Shown here piece after piece: positions 18,701 through 27,641 of a DNA stretch of 64,000 nt. The position numbers were made by a program, and so were the translations under genes. Within the stretch, counting starts at the first letter, position 1. Every line of letters starts with the position of its first letter. This DNA is from Bradyrhizobium lablabi. Lineage in GTDB: Bacteria; Pseudomonadota; Alphaproteobacteria; Rhizobiales; Xanthobacteraceae. Under the pieces are notes generated by a model that made no database searches, had not been told where the DNA came from, and saw nothing but the letters and a program-made list of their open reading frames with translations. The stretch lies in the NCBI RefSeq assembly GCF_018129385.1, contig NZ_JAFCLN010000003.1, positions 124,001-188,000 of the forward strand, written 5' to 3'.

Positions 18701-18991
18701 CCGGAACGTCACCGTCAGCGTCATCGCGCCGTCGGTGGTGGCCTGGCTCGACATGTAGAGCATGCCTTCGACGCCGTTGATCTGCTCCTCGATCGGCGTC
18801 GCCACCGTTTCGGCGATGACCTTTGGATTGGCGCCGGGATAGGTCGCGCGCACCACGACCGATGGCGGCACGACATCAGGATATTCCGAGATCGGCATCG
18901 CCAGCAGCGAGATGAGACCGGCGAGGAAGATCAGCACCGACAGGACGCCGGCGAAGATCGGCCGGTCGATAAAAAATTTCGACAGATTCAT
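15782..18991 (-). CDS. RND multidrug efflux permease (HAE1, MexF/AcrB-like)
   Basis: A 1069-residue inner-membrane proton/drug antiporter of the hydrophobe/amphiphile efflux family. It has the classic layout: one N-terminal helix (FFIDRPIFAGVLSVLIFLAG), a large periplasmic loop, helices 2-7 with GLVLAIGIVVDDAIVVVENV (proton-relay aspartates), a second large loop, and helices 8-12. The adaptor gene ends 21 bases upstream, so the two form an operon. No outer-membrane channel gene follows, so a channel encoded elsewhere would be used. A TetR regulator diverges from the adaptor. The C-terminus has a His/Gly-rich tail. Confidence 0.93.
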   Translation of the reverse strand: MNLSKFFIDRPIFAGVLSVLIFLAGLISLLAMPISEYPDVVPPSVVVRATYPGANPKVIAETVATPIEEQINGVEGMLYMSSQATTDGAMTLTVTFRLGTDPDKAQQLVQNRVQQAEPRLPAVVRQLGIITKKSSPDLTMVVHLLSPNNRYDMTYLRNYAVLNVKDRLARIDGVGDVQLYGAGDYSMRVWVDPQKASERGLTANDIVKAIQAQNVEAAAGVVGGSPSVKGLDLQLSVNAEGRLSTEEQFGDIVVKTGARGEVTRLRDVARVELGASEYGLRSLLDNKQAVAIPIFQAPGSNALQISDNVRATMAEIKKNMPEGVEYQIVYDPTQFVRSSIEAVIHTLLEAVALVVLVVILFLQTWRASIIPLLAVPVSIVGTFAVMHVFGFSINALSLFGLVLAIGIVVDDAIVVVENVERNIESGLSPRDATYQAMKEVSGPIIAIAMVLIAVFVPLAFISGLTGQFYKQFALTIAISTVISAINSLTLSPALAALLLKGHNDPKDWLTRVLDRALGWFFRGFNKAFTRSSDNYSRSVTKVIFGKSAVMVLYLVLVAATAVLFKQVPSGFVPGQDKQYLVGFARLPDGATLDRTEEVIRKMSDIALTQPGVQSSVAFPGLSISGFTNSSNAGIVFSTLKPFDERKDPSLSGNAIAADLNKKYAGIQEAFIAMFPPPPVNGLGTIGGFKLQIEDRAGLGYDALNDATKAFMAALSKAPEIAGAFSSFQVNVPQLFADIDRTKALQLGVPVTEVFNTLQIYLGSFYVNDFNKFGRTYSVYVQADAPFRARADDIRQLKVRSASGDMVPLSALLKIRQSAGPERAIRYNGFLSSDINAAAAPGYSSGQAQEAATRIAAETLPPGFAFEWTDLTYQEFIAGNSGLWVFPLAILLVFLVLAALYESLTLPLAILMIVPMGLLAAMFGVWLSAGDNNVFTQIGLIVLVGLSAKNAILIVEFARELEFAGRSPIRAAIEASRLRLRPILMTSMAFIMGVLPLVLSTGAGSEMRRAMGVAVFSGMIGVTIFGLFLTPVFYVLLRTVTGMKPLTHHGADAGIGHAEGVGHGSSSAAG

Positions 18992-19012
18992 GGAATGCCC
19001 CTGCGCCAGCGT

Positions 19013-20260
19013 TCAGCGCTGCGCGACGTCCTGGTTTTTGTCCGCGGAGGCATGCTGCGAACCGCGCATGCCCATTTCGGCGACTTCGAGTTTCACGAGC
19101 GCACCGGGACGCACCCGCTGCAAGCCGTTGACCACGACGCGGTCGCCCGAGTTCAGGCCCGAGGTGACGATGCGAAGTCCTTCGACGCTGCCGCCGAGGG
19201 TGATCGGGCGATAGAGCGCACGATTGTCGGGCCCCACGACCAGCACGAACTTCTTGTCCTGATCGGTGCCGATCGCCCGCTCATCGACCATCACCAGCGT
19301 CTGCTGCTTCGGCTGGCCCATTCGCAACCGTGCGAACTGGCCCGGGATCAGCCGGCCGTCCTCATTATCGAATGTGGCGCGAACGCGGATGGTGCCGCTT
19401 TGGCCGTTGACCTGGTTGTCGATCAACTGGATGCGCCCCTTCACGGTGGCGCCCGAGGACGTCGACATCTCCACCGGAATTTGATCGAGCTTGCCGCGCT
19501 TGCCGCCGGCATCGGCGATCGAACCGATCGCGCGCAGCACGACGTCCTCGTCGGCATCGAAGCTGCCGTAGATCGGATTGACCGACACCAGCGAGGTCAG
19601 TACCGGCGACGCCGTGCCGGCGGCAACGAGATTGCCGACGGTCACCTCGATCTTGCCGACCCGTCCGTCGACCGGCGCGCGCACTTCGGTATAGCCAAGA
19701 TTGAGCCTTGCGGTTTGCAGCGTGGCTTCGGCGGCCTTCACGCTGGCGACGGCTTCGCGATGGGCGTTGTCGCGCTGGTCGTAGTCACGCCGGGTCACGA
19801 CGTTGTTGCCGACAAGCTGCGCGCCGCGCTCGAGTTCGCTGGCGGTGAAGACCACGCGCGCCCTGGCGGCTTCAAGCTGCGCCTCGGCCTTGTCGACCTC
19901 CGCCGCATAAGGCGCGGGATCGATCTTGAACAGCACGTCGCCCGCCTTCACCAACTCACCCTCGGTGAAATTGGTCGACTGGATCGCACCTGCCACCCGC
20001 GGACGGAGTTCGACGCGGTTCACCGCTTCCAGGCGGCCGGAGAAATCGTCCCACAGGCTGGTCGATCGCGGCTCGACTACCGCCACCGTGACCGCTACCG
20101 CCGCTTCAGCCACGGCGGCGTTTTGGGTCGCCTGGGCGGCATTGTGAAAATAGCGGCCGGTCAGCATCGAGCCGGCCACGGCCACGGCGCCCACGAGAAC
20201 GAGCCCGACGAGAACGCGTCGGAATCGGCCTGAACGGCGGGAAGGGGAAGAGGGGTGCAT
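19013..20260 (-). CDS. RND periplasmic adaptor (membrane fusion protein, MexE-like)
   Basis: A 415-residue periplasmic adaptor anchored by an N-terminal hydrophobic segment (about residues 14-32). It bridges the RND permease and an outer-membrane channel. The EPRSTSLWDDFSGRLEAVNR strand, GDVLFKIDPAPY lipoyl-type half, a coiled-coil hairpin (about residues 115-190) and YTEVRAPVDGRVGKIEV lipoyl half are in order. It is the first gene of the pump operon and lies downstream of palindromic sites shared with the divergent tetR-type gene. Confidence 0.92.
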   Translation of the reverse strand: MHPSSPSRRSGRFRRVLVGLVLVGAVAVAGSMLTGRYFHNAAQATQNAAVAEAAVAVTVAVVEPRSTSLWDDFSGRLEAVNRVELRPRVAGAIQSTNFTEGELVKAGDVLFKIDPAPYAAEVDKAEAQLEAARARVVFTASELERGAQLVGNNVVTRRDYDQRDNAHREAVASVKAAEATLQTARLNLGYTEVRAPVDGRVGKIEVTVGNLVAAGTASPVLTSLVSVNPIYGSFDADEDVVLRAIGSIADAGGKRGKLDQIPVEMSTSSGATVKGRIQLIDNQVNGQSGTIRVRATFDNEDGRLIPGQFARLRMGQPKQQTLVMVDERAIGTDQDKKFVLVVGPDNRALYRPITLGGSVEGLRIVTSGLNSGDRVVVNGLQRVRPGALVKLEVAEMGMRGSQHASADKNQDVAQR

Positions 20261-20275
20261 TTGCGCGCTCCATTA

Positions 20276-20333
20276 TTGTAGTGCTTGCTACAAATGTGGA
20301 GCTGGACCGTAGAGCGCAAGATACTTATGTATC
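20276..20333. promoter_or_regulatory. Two palindromes in the pump/TetR divergent promoter
   Basis: TTGTAG at 20276-20281 and CTACAA at 20288-20293 form arms around six bases; 26 bases on, GATACTTATGTATC (20320-20333) is a 5-bp-armed palindrome. Both lie between the start codons of the RND adaptor (20260) and the TetR gene (20459), where a TetR operator is expected. Which one the repressor binds cannot be told by eye. Confidence 0.5.
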
Positions 20334-20458
20334 AGCCACTACGAAAATTTATCCCAAAACGGGAATGCAAGGCAAGCTTGAATAAGTAAAATAAAAACAA
20401 CAGGATAGGACCAAGGTCGCGACTTCAAATGAACGCCCGGTCCGAGGGAGTGACGAAC

Positions 20459-21061
20459 ATGGCCATGGGACGCCCCCGCGAGTTCGACGCCGATTCCGCT
20501 CTGGATCAGGCGATGGAGGTGTTTTGGCGGCACGGCTACGAGGGCGCGACCATCGCCCAGCTTACCGATGCGATGGGCATCAACCCCCCAAGTCTCTATG
20601 CCGCCTTCGGCAACAAGGAAGGGCTGCTGAAAGCCGCCCTCGACCGGTACACCGCCAAACGCGCCGAGTGGATGGACGAGATCTTGAGCGCGCCGACCGC
20701 ACGCGACGTCGCGGAGCGGATGCTGATGGGTATCGCGGACACCCAAACGGATCCTGCCAACCCGCCCGGCTGTCTCCTGGTGCAAGGAGGTCTCGCCTGC
20801 GGGACGGGCTCGGAGAATGTGCCGTTCGAACTCGCCGCGCGGCGTGCCTTGACGGAAGATCAGTTGTGCGAGCGCTTCACAAGGGCGAAGAGCGAGGGCG
20901 ACCTCAAGCAAACCGCTGATCCGGCCGCCCTGGCACGCTATGTCTCCGCCGTGTCTGTCGGCATGGGCGTAATGGCGTCATCAGGCGCCGATCGCGAGGC
21001 GCTGCGGCAGGTAGCGACCGTGGCTGTTGAGGCGATCGAACAACAATCGATCCATTCCTGA
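20459..21061 (+). CDS. TetR-family repressor of the RND pump
   Basis: A 200-residue TetR regulator. The N-terminal helix-turn-helix (GYEGATIAQLTDAMGINPPSLYAAFGNKE, about residues 27-55) is canonical, followed by an all-helical ligand domain with PPGCLLVQG, as in the COG1309-type AcrR/YcdC group. The ATG at 20459 follows GAGGGAG; an upstream ATG at 20429 in frame would add ten residues. It diverges from the RND operon across a gap containing two palindromes and is its probable local repressor. Confidence 0.88.
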   Translation: MAMGRPREFDADSALDQAMEVFWRHGYEGATIAQLTDAMGINPPSLYAAFGNKEGLLKAALDRYTAKRAEWMDEILSAPTARDVAERMLMGIADTQTDPANPPGCLLVQGGLACGTGSENVPFELAARRALTEDQLCERFTRAKSEGDLKQTADPAALARYVSAVSVGMGVMASSGADREALRQVATVAVEAIEQQSIHS

Positions 21062-21112
21062 AAGAAGGCCGATCGCACACGCTGGCAGCGTGTGCAACTG
21101 TCGGACAGCACT

Positions 21113-22771
21113 CTAGTCAGCCGATCCGGCTGGCGGCTTTACCTTGGCGCGCAACTCGTCGACCAGCACGCGCTTGTTCTCCGAGTAGTCGATCGGCACG
21201 ACGACGAGGTGCACACCGTCGCCCTTGAATGCCGCCTCCAGCACCCGAACGAGATCATCGGCCTTACCGACGCGTGATCCTTTTGCGCCGTAGCTCTCGG
21301 CATATTTCACAAAGTCCGGGTTGCCGAAGGTCAGGCCGAAATCGGGAAAATTGTCGACCGCCTGCTTCCAGCGGATCATGCCATAGGCGGAGTCCTCGAG
21401 GATCAGGACGACGAGATTGAGCTTGAGGCGAACCGCCGTCTCCATTTCCTGCGAGTTCATCATGAACCCGCCATCGCCGCAGACGGCCATCACCCGCCGA
21501 TCCGGGTACAGCATCGACGCCATCATCGCCGACGGAAGCCCTGCCCCCATGGTCGCCAGCGCATTGTCCAGCAACACCGTGTTGGCGACATAGGTGCGGT
21601 AGTTTCGGGCGAACCAGATTTTATACATGCCGTTGTCGAGGGCGATGATTCCATCCTCAGGGATGACCTGCCGCACGTCGTGAACGATGCGCTGCGGGGT
21701 TACCGGGTAGCGATCTTCCTCGTTGCGTTCTGTGATGCGACTGAGGATACCCTCGCGCAGGCCGAGCAGCGCGCCAGCATGGTGCAGCCGGCCCTCGACG
21801 CGGTCGGCGAGCAGTTCGAGGCTCGGGCCGACGTCGCCGACCACCTCGCATTGCGGGAAATAGACCTGCTCGACGGTCGCCGGCGTGTAGCTGACATGGA
21901 TCACCTGCGGCCCCGTCGGGCCCATGATGAAGGGAGGTTTTTCGATCGTGTCGTGGCCGATCGCGATGATCAGGTCGGCGCGGTCGACCGCTTCATGAAC
22001 ATAGTCGCGCTCGCTGAGCGCGGCGGTTCCCATGTAAAGCTTGCTGCCTCCCGCAACCGCCCCCTTGCCCATCTGGGTATTGAAGAATGGAATTTGCGTG
22101 CGCCGGACGAACCCGCTGATGCCGGCAGTGCTGCGCGGCCGCGACGCGGCGGCACCGAGCATGATCAGCGGACGCTTCGCCGCCAGAATCATTTCAGCGG
22201 CACGGTCGAGCGAGGCCCGGTGCGCGACGGGAATTTCGATTGGATGCCGTGGGATGGCCGCGATGGCGTCAGCCTCCTCGGCCGCGATGTCTTCAGGCAA
22301 TTCCAGCAGCACCGGGCCGGGTCTTTCCTCCGTGGCAATCCGGAAAGCATCCCGCACCAGCGTCGGGATGGTGGCGGGACTGACGATCTGCCGTGACATC
22401 TTGGTGAGCGGCTTGAACGCACTCACCACGTCGACGATCTGAAAACCGGCCTGACGGCTCTTCATGATGCCCTTTTGTCCGGTGATCATCACCATCGGCA
22501 TCGCGCCAAGCAGGGCATAGGCCGCGCCGGTCGTGAGATTCAACGCGCCCGGACCCAGCGTGGTCATGCAGACGCCTGGCTTGCCTGTAAGCCTGCCATA
22601 GGTCGCGGCCATGAACGCCGCGCCTTGCTCGTGCCTCGTCACGACGAGTTGAATCGACGATTTCCTCAGGCTCTCGACCATGTCGAGATTTTCTTCGCCG
22701 GGAACTCCGAAGATGCGCTCGACGCCCTCGTTCTCCAGCGCGGCCACCATCAGATCCGATCCCTTCGGCAT
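21113..22771 (-). CDS. Acetolactate-synthase-like thiamine-diphosphate enzyme
   Basis: A 552-residue enzyme of the acetolactate synthase/benzoylformate decarboxylase superfamily. The catalytic Glu lies in GVPGEENLDMVESL near the N-terminus, and the thiamine-diphosphate motif begins at GDGGFMMNSQEMETA near residue 430 and ends with the Asn-containing LILEDSAYGMIRWKQ. It probably condenses or decarboxylates a 2-oxo acid. There is no regulatory (ilvN-like) subunit gene beside it, and the main ilvB/ilvN pair is likely elsewhere, so a catabolic AlsS-like or other decarboxylase role is possible. AGGAGG precedes the ATG at 22771. It stands as a single gene between the TetR gene and the divergent sensor kinase. 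Confidence 0.82.
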   Translation of the reverse strand: MPKGSDLMVAALENEGVERIFGVPGEENLDMVESLRKSSIQLVVTRHEQGAAFMAATYGRLTGKPGVCMTTLGPGALNLTTGAAYALLGAMPMVMITGQKGIMKSRQAGFQIVDVVSAFKPLTKMSRQIVSPATIPTLVRDAFRIATEERPGPVLLELPEDIAAEEADAIAAIPRHPIEIPVAHRASLDRAAEMILAAKRPLIMLGAAASRPRSTAGISGFVRRTQIPFFNTQMGKGAVAGGSKLYMGTAALSERDYVHEAVDRADLIIAIGHDTIEKPPFIMGPTGPQVIHVSYTPATVEQVYFPQCEVVGDVGPSLELLADRVEGRLHHAGALLGLREGILSRITERNEEDRYPVTPQRIVHDVRQVIPEDGIIALDNGMYKIWFARNYRTYVANTVLLDNALATMGAGLPSAMMASMLYPDRRVMAVCGDGGFMMNSQEMETAVRLKLNLVVLILEDSAYGMIRWKQAVDNFPDFGLTFGNPDFVKYAESYGAKGSRVGKADDLVRVLEAAFKGDGVHLVVVPIDYSENKRVLVDELRAKVKPPAGSAD

Positions 22772-23049
22772 GCCTGCCTCCTGCTTGGCTCAATGGTTCA
22801 TGCGTAGCTTGCATCCGAAGCTTACGGGGGCAAGCGGGTGGCGATCGACGACTAGCCGCCAATACCGGTCACTCAATTGCGATTCGACTGTGATCGAAAG
22901 CTTCGGAATTTTCCAGAGGTGTGCTTACGACTCCCTCGCCACAGGCATTATTGCGGCACTTCCCGGCGTACGCATCGTGACGACTATTTGTCGTCGGCGC
23001 ATTGCCGCGCCGCGGGCCTCGCCACGCGAGCGCTGAGGCTCGCGAAACA

Positions 23050-25596
23050 GTGAGCATCCTGTCCCGCCTATTCGTGCTGGTGGCTGTCGCCATACTGCCC
23101 GTGATCGCCATCCAGGCGTACAGCGAGCTCGCCCAGCGGCGATCACGCGAAGTGGAAGTGCAGGACCATGCAACCAACCTAGCCAGGCTCTCCGCGGCAG
23201 AGCAGCAACAGATCGTGCAGGGAATTCGTCAAGTCCTGATCGCCATGTCCGAGCTTCCGTCGATCAAGACGAAAGACAGCCAGGCGTGCAATGCTTACCT
23301 GGCGGCTTTGCATGAGCGATTTCCGGCCTTCATTACCTTTCTAGTCACCGATCTGAAGGGCTCGTCGTTCTGCGACACGAACAGCGACCACAGACCGATC
23401 AGCATCGCTCACAGGGCCTACTTTGCCGACATCCTGAAGACGCGGACATTCACCGTCGCAGAGTTCTCGGTAGGCCTGTCAACTGGCCGCAACGTCATTC
23501 AATTTGCACTGCCATTCTATGGCGAGAATAACCGGATGGCCGGCATCATTGTGGCGGGTCTCAACCTGGACTGGCTCGCCGAGTACATCGCCGACAAGGG
23601 CGTTCCGCAAGGAGCCGCGCTTGCCATCATGGATCGCAACGGCACTTACCTCGCCCGCTACCCGGATAACGGCCGGTTCGTCGGCACAAAGATGCCTGCT
23701 GGAGAATACTTGAAAACCGGCGATATCGTCGACGTTGACGGCGTGGAACGGATTGAAGGCTACTCGGCACTACAGGCTGATTCCGGGGGACTCGTCGTCG
23801 GTTTCGGCCTCGACAAGGCGCAGGCCTTCAGCGAAATCGATAGTCGCACGCAGCGCGGCATCCTTCTCATCGCGCTCAGCGCATCGCTGGTGCTGGTCCT
23901 GACATTCCTGGGCGCGCGGCGGTTTATCGATCGCCCGTTAGGCCAGTTGGTCGGCGCTGCGAACCAATGGCGGCTCGGCGACTACGGCGGCCGCCTGAAC
24001 ATTCGGGATGGATCTGAAATCGCGCGGGTTGCCGATGCGTTCAACACCATGGCCGATGCGCTCCAGCGTCGGGAGCGTGAATTATCCGAAGCGAAAGAGA
24101 CGGCGGAGGAAACCGCAGCCCGCATCACGACAGTCTTTGAGAGCACCACCGATAGCGTGATCATCGTCGATCGAAATCTGCGGATCAGTTACCTCAACGC
24201 ACGGGCCCGCACGCAGATCGCCGAAGGCCGCGACCTTGTCGGCGCGCCCTTCGGCGAAGCCTTTCCGGACGATCCGGAAAAAGAGATTTTCAGGCGGTGC
24301 CGGGAAGGCATGTCGGATCAGCACCCGGTTTCGTTCGAGGCGCTTTGTCCGCGCAGCGGTGCCTGGTACGAGATCAATGCCTTCCCCTCCGGCGAAGGTC
24401 TGGCGATCTACTTTCGAGACGTCACCGAACACAAGCAGGCGATAGAGGCGCGACGGATCATCGAGGAACAGCTTCACCAGAGTCAGAAAATGGAGTCCGT
24501 CGGACAGCTCACCGGCGGTGTTGCGCACGACTTCAACAACCTGCTCATGGTGATCTCGGTCAATCTGGAGCTGATTGAAGCCGCTGCTGATAACAGCGAT
24601 ATCCGGCGGTTCGCCGCGACTGCACGACGGGCGACCGATCGCGGAGCCAAGCTGACCACGCAGTTGCTCGCCTTTTCCCGGCGACAGAAGCTCAACCCGA
24701 GTGTGGTCGATGCAAACCAGCTCATTCTGGAGTTCAGCGGACTGCTGCGCCAGGCGGTCGGAGGAGCATGTGAGGTCAAACTGCTGACCGATGAGCGGCT
24801 ATGGCGATGCCACGTCGACCCGTCGCTGCTGGAGACCGCCCTCCTCAACCTTGCCCTGAACGGCCGCGATGCCATGCCGGATGGCGGCGTGCTCGAGATC
24901 CAGAGCAGGAACGTCGTCCTGGATGAGCAAGCTCCCGCCGGCTGCCCGCCAGGATCCTATGTGAGGCTGTCCGTGACAGACACCGGCTCCGGAATGACCC
25001 CTGAAGTTCGCAACCGCGCTTTTGAACCCTTCTTCACAACCAAGGAGGCCGGCAAGGGCACCGGACTCGGCCTCAGCATGGTCTATGGCTTTGTCCGTCA
25101 ATCCGGGGGGCACGTCACCGTGGAAAGTACACCCGGCGAGGGAACGACCGTCGCGCTGTACCTGCCGAAGGCCACACAAGATTTGGACATCGAGACGGAA
25201 GCCGTTCAAGCAACCGCGGAACCGGCAGGTCACGAGCGCATCCTCCTCGTCGAGGACAATGAGGATCTCCTCGAAGCTACGTCGGCAATGCTGACGACAT
25301 TCGGTTATCAGGTTGTTTGCGCAAAAAATGGCGAGGAGGCTATCGCAATACTCAAAAGCGGCCAGCAATTCGAGCTTCTGTTCAGCGATGTCGTCATGCC
25401 AACCGGAATGAATGGAATTGAGCTTGCCCGGGAAGCGAGGCTGTTGAACAACGAAATGAGAGTTCTGCTCACGTCCGGTTACGCGAACGACGTGCTGGAG
25501 CGTCATCAGGCTACCAACGAGTTTCCGATCATCAACAAGCCTTACCGCCTGCCGGACCTGGCGGAACGGATACGGTCGATCCTGAAAAAAGCGTAG
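23050..25596 (+). CDS. Hybrid sensor histidine kinase (dCache-HAMP-PAS-HisKA-HATPase-REC)
   Basis: A membrane receptor kinase of about 848 residues. From the N-terminus: a transmembrane helix (5-25), a periplasmic dCache-type sensor (about 30-265), a second helix (270-290), HAMP (about 290-345), PAS (360-470), the H box with GGVAHDFNN (phospho-accepting His near 490), an HATPase domain (DTGSGM near 644, TGLGLS near 670) and a C-terminal receiver with VEDNED and the phospho-acceptor Asp in SDVVMP (near 778). I favour the GTG at 23050; an earlier TTG at 23002 would add a basic leader. No partner regulator is adjacent, except possibly cpdR-like 25859-26218 across a tRNA gene. The ligand is unknown. 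Confidence 0.85.
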   Translation: MSILSRLFVLVAVAILPVIAIQAYSELAQRRSREVEVQDHATNLARLSAAEQQQIVQGIRQVLIAMSELPSIKTKDSQACNAYLAALHERFPAFITFLVTDLKGSSFCDTNSDHRPISIAHRAYFADILKTRTFTVAEFSVGLSTGRNVIQFALPFYGENNRMAGIIVAGLNLDWLAEYIADKGVPQGAALAIMDRNGTYLARYPDNGRFVGTKMPAGEYLKTGDIVDVDGVERIEGYSALQADSGGLVVGFGLDKAQAFSEIDSRTQRGILLIALSASLVLVLTFLGARRFIDRPLGQLVGAANQWRLGDYGGRLNIRDGSEIARVADAFNTMADALQRRERELSEAKETAEETAARITTVFESTTDSVIIVDRNLRISYLNARARTQIAEGRDLVGAPFGEAFPDDPEKEIFRRCREGMSDQHPVSFEALCPRSGAWYEINAFPSGEGLAIYFRDVTEHKQAIEARRIIEEQLHQSQKMESVGQLTGGVAHDFNNLLMVISVNLELIEAAADNSDIRRFAATARRATDRGAKLTTQLLAFSRRQKLNPSVVDANQLILEFSGLLRQAVGGACEVKLLTDERLWRCHVDPSLLETALLNLALNGRDAMPDGGVLEIQSRNVVLDEQAPAGCPPGSYVRLSVTDTGSGMTPEVRNRAFEPFFTTKEAGKGTGLGLSMVYGFVRQSGGHVTVESTPGEGTTVALYLPKATQDLDIETEAVQATAEPAGHERILLVEDNEDLLEATSAMLTTFGYQVVCAKNGEEAIAILKSGQQFELLFSDVVMPTGMNGIELAREARLLNNEMRVLLTSGYANDVLERHQATNEFPIINKPYRLPDLAERIRSILKKA

Positions 25597-25700
25597 CGCT
25601 GTCGACGGCCCGGAATTGGGCGATCTGCGACCGGGACGGCTGTCCTGGAAAAATCATCTCCCGGCGGCAGGCGCAGGGCGCCTAAGCCATTGGAGATGGA

Positions 25701-25775
25701 TGGTGGGCACGACAGGGATCGAACCTGTGACCCCTACCATGTCAAGGTAGTGCTCTCCCGCTGAGCTACGTGCCC
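25701..25775 (-). tRNA. tRNA-Val (anticodon GAC)
   Basis: Read on the minus strand, GGGCACG pairs with CGTGCCC to form the acceptor stem. A D arm with AGCGGGA, an anticodon stem CTACC/GGTAG with the seven-base loop TTGACAT (anticodon GAC) and a T arm with TTCGATC complete the 72-base body; the discriminator is A and CCA is encoded. It decodes GUC/GUU valine codons. No integrase or duplicated 3' end is nearby, so it is not serving as an island attachment site here. Confidence 0.97.
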
Positions 25776-25858
25776 TAATAGATTTCGATGGGTCGGGGGT
25801 CCGTATATCGGCTCCCGACCGGGGCTGCAAGGATCGTTCGGCGCTAATTTGCGGCGAA

Positions 25859-26218
25859 TCAGGCCGCCAGCATCTTGTTCACTTCGCTGACCAATTCGCG
25901 AAGATGGACCGGTTTGGCCAAAACCTTTGCGTTCTTCGGCGCCTCCGAATCGGAGTTGAGCGCCACGGCCGCAAAGCCGGTGATGAACATGATCTTGATA
26001 TCGGGGTCCAGTTCCGAGGCGCGGCGCGCCAGCTCGATGCCGTCCATTTCCGGCATGACGATGTCGGTCAGGAGCATTTCGAACGGCTCCTCGCGCAGCC
26101 GCTGATAGGCCGACATGCCGTTGTCGTGGGGCGAGACCTGGAAACCGGCGTTTTCCAGCGCCTTCACCAGAAAGCGGCGCATGTCGTTGTCGTCTTCGGC
26201 GAGAAGGATTTTATGCAT
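25859..26218 (-). CDS. cpdR: Single-domain response regulator CpdR
   Basis: A 119-residue stand-alone receiver domain. The acidic pair is in LLAEDDNDMRR, the phospho-acceptor Asp in LLTDIVMPEMDG and the conserved Lys in VLAKPVHLRELV. It has no output domain and closely fits CpdR, which in alphaproteobacteria receives phosphate from the CckA-ChpT relay and, when unphosphorylated, recruits substrates to the ClpXP protease to drive the cell cycle. It lies between tRNA-Val and the divergent N-formylglutamate amidohydrolase. Confidence 0.85.
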   Translation of the reverse strand: MHKILLAEDDNDMRRFLVKALENAGFQVSPHDNGMSAYQRLREEPFEMLLTDIVMPEMDGIELARRASELDPDIKIMFITGFAAVALNSDSEAPKNAKVLAKPVHLRELVSEVNKMLAA

Positions 26219-26524
26219 GGCGGTACGCGACTATCCCCGGGAGTCAAACTCTGCCGGTCCACTAAGCCCGACAGACGGTAAATTTCGGGTGAAAGGCGAG
26301 CGGAAGCAGGCCTACGGTTTAGCTTAGGGAAGGCCGCGCCGGAAGGCGTTCGAGGGCCATGAAGGATGCGTTTTTTGTTCTCGAGAAGCGTTCCAGGGGG
26401 CTTTAGGGTTTTTTCACTTGGCAGAATGGCTGCGATTACCGACAATGCGCGCTCATAAAACTTCCGGTTTTCTGGCAGGAAATTTCGTCCAGAGGTCTCG
26501 GACATTAGGGGACGGCGCCCGACG
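26219..26524. other. Divergent promoter region of cpdR and the amidohydrolase
   Basis: This 306-base gap holds no gene. On the plus strand TGGCA at 26419-26423 with GC at 26432-26433 gives the -24/-12 spacing of a sigma-54 promoter about 90 bases before the amidohydrolase start, but the -12 element is CTGC instead of TTGC, so this is weak. Promoter elements for cpdR are not obvious. Confidence 0.3.
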
Positions 26525-27412
26525 ATGACCCAGTTTGATGGCGAACTGTCGCCTCCGTTCGAGATCGTCGAACCGGCGACCTGGCGGGCGCCGATCATCT
26601 TCAACTCTCCGCACTCCGGCTCGGTCTATCCGGCGGAATTCCTTAACGCCGCGCGGATCGACCTGACCTCGCTGCGCCGCTCCGAGGATTCGTTCATGGA
26701 CGAACTGATCGGAGGGCTGAGCGATCGCGGCTTTCCGACGGTCAGGGTGCATTTCCCCCGTTCCTATGTCGACGTGAACCGCGAGCCGTACGAGCTCGAT
26801 CCGCGGATGTTCAGCGGCCGGCTGCCGAGCTTTGCCAATACGCGCTCGATGCGGGTGGCCGGCGGCCTCGGCACCATTCCGCGCGTGGTCGGCGACGGGC
26901 AGGAGATCTATCGCGAGCGGCTTTCGGTCGACGACGCGCTCGGCCGGATCGAGGCGCTCTACAAGCCCTACCATCGTGCGCTGCGGCGGCTGATCAACAA
27001 GGCGCATCAGGCGTTCGGCACCGTGATCGTGGTCGATTGCCACTCGATGCCCTCGGTCGGTGTGTCGCGCGACGAGCCGCGGCGGCCGGACCTCGTGATC
27101 GGCGACCGTTACGGAACGAGCTGCACGCCGCTGCTGGCCGACACGGTCGAGGAGACCATGAGCGCGCTCGGCTATTCGATCGGCCGCAACAAGCCCTATG
27201 CCGGCGGCTTCATTACCGAACATTACGGCAATCCGGCTTCGGGCCTGCACGCCGTCCAGCTCGAGCTCAACCGCGCGATCTACATGGACGAGCGGCGCCG
27301 CGAGCGCGGGCCACGGTTCGCACAGGTGATGGCCGATTTCGCCGCGATAGCCGATGCGCTGGCGGCGCTGCCGCTCGGCGATCTCGGGCCATTCCAGGCG
27401 GCCGCCGAGTAA
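26525..27412 (+). CDS. N-formylglutamate amidohydrolase
   Basis: A 295-residue zinc hydrolase of the FGase family that releases formate from N-formylglutamate, the last step of one histidine-degradation route. The FNSPHSGSVYP motif near residue 26, LRRSEDSFMDELIG, VHFPRSYVDVNREPYELDPRMF and VDCHSMPS carry the conserved metal and substrate residues. No other hut genes are adjacent, so it may act in a different deformylation setting; proteins of this type sit beside cpdR in related genomes as far as I recall. The ATG at 26525 begins directly after GGGGACGGCG. Confidence 0.85.
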   Translation: MTQFDGELSPPFEIVEPATWRAPIIFNSPHSGSVYPAEFLNAARIDLTSLRRSEDSFMDELIGGLSDRGFPTVRVHFPRSYVDVNREPYELDPRMFSGRLPSFANTRSMRVAGGLGTIPRVVGDGQEIYRERLSVDDALGRIEALYKPYHRALRRLINKAHQAFGTVIVVDCHSMPSVGVSRDEPRRPDLVIGDRYGTSCTPLLADTVEETMSALGYSIGRNKPYAGGFITEHYGNPASGLHAVQLELNRAIYMDERRRERGPRFAQVMADFAAIADALAALPLGDLGPFQAAAE

Positions 27413-27641
27413 CGGGGCGCGATTTACCCGCGCATTGTCGGCAAATTGTCGACAAGCATTCGGATAACCTTTCGGAACGGGAACAGCGCGCCGTTAACGA
27501 TTTGGGGGTGTTTGCACCCGCTCCCCACCATATCCGGGAAACTACGGGGCATTTTAACTTTCGCATTCAACGACTCTTCAAGCTTGGAACCCAAGTTCGT
27601 CGCCCGCGGAACCTGGAAGCCGCGCTAACCTGGAGGTCAAC

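Noticed and set aside
17153..20233. A frame of about 1000 codons on the plus strand over the RND operon
   Set aside because: Spans two minus-strand genes and their boundary; product is His/Asp/Arg-rich low complexity.
25701..25775. tRNA-Val as integration site of a genomic island
   Set aside because: No integrase, no duplicated tRNA 3' end and ordinary core genes on both sides.
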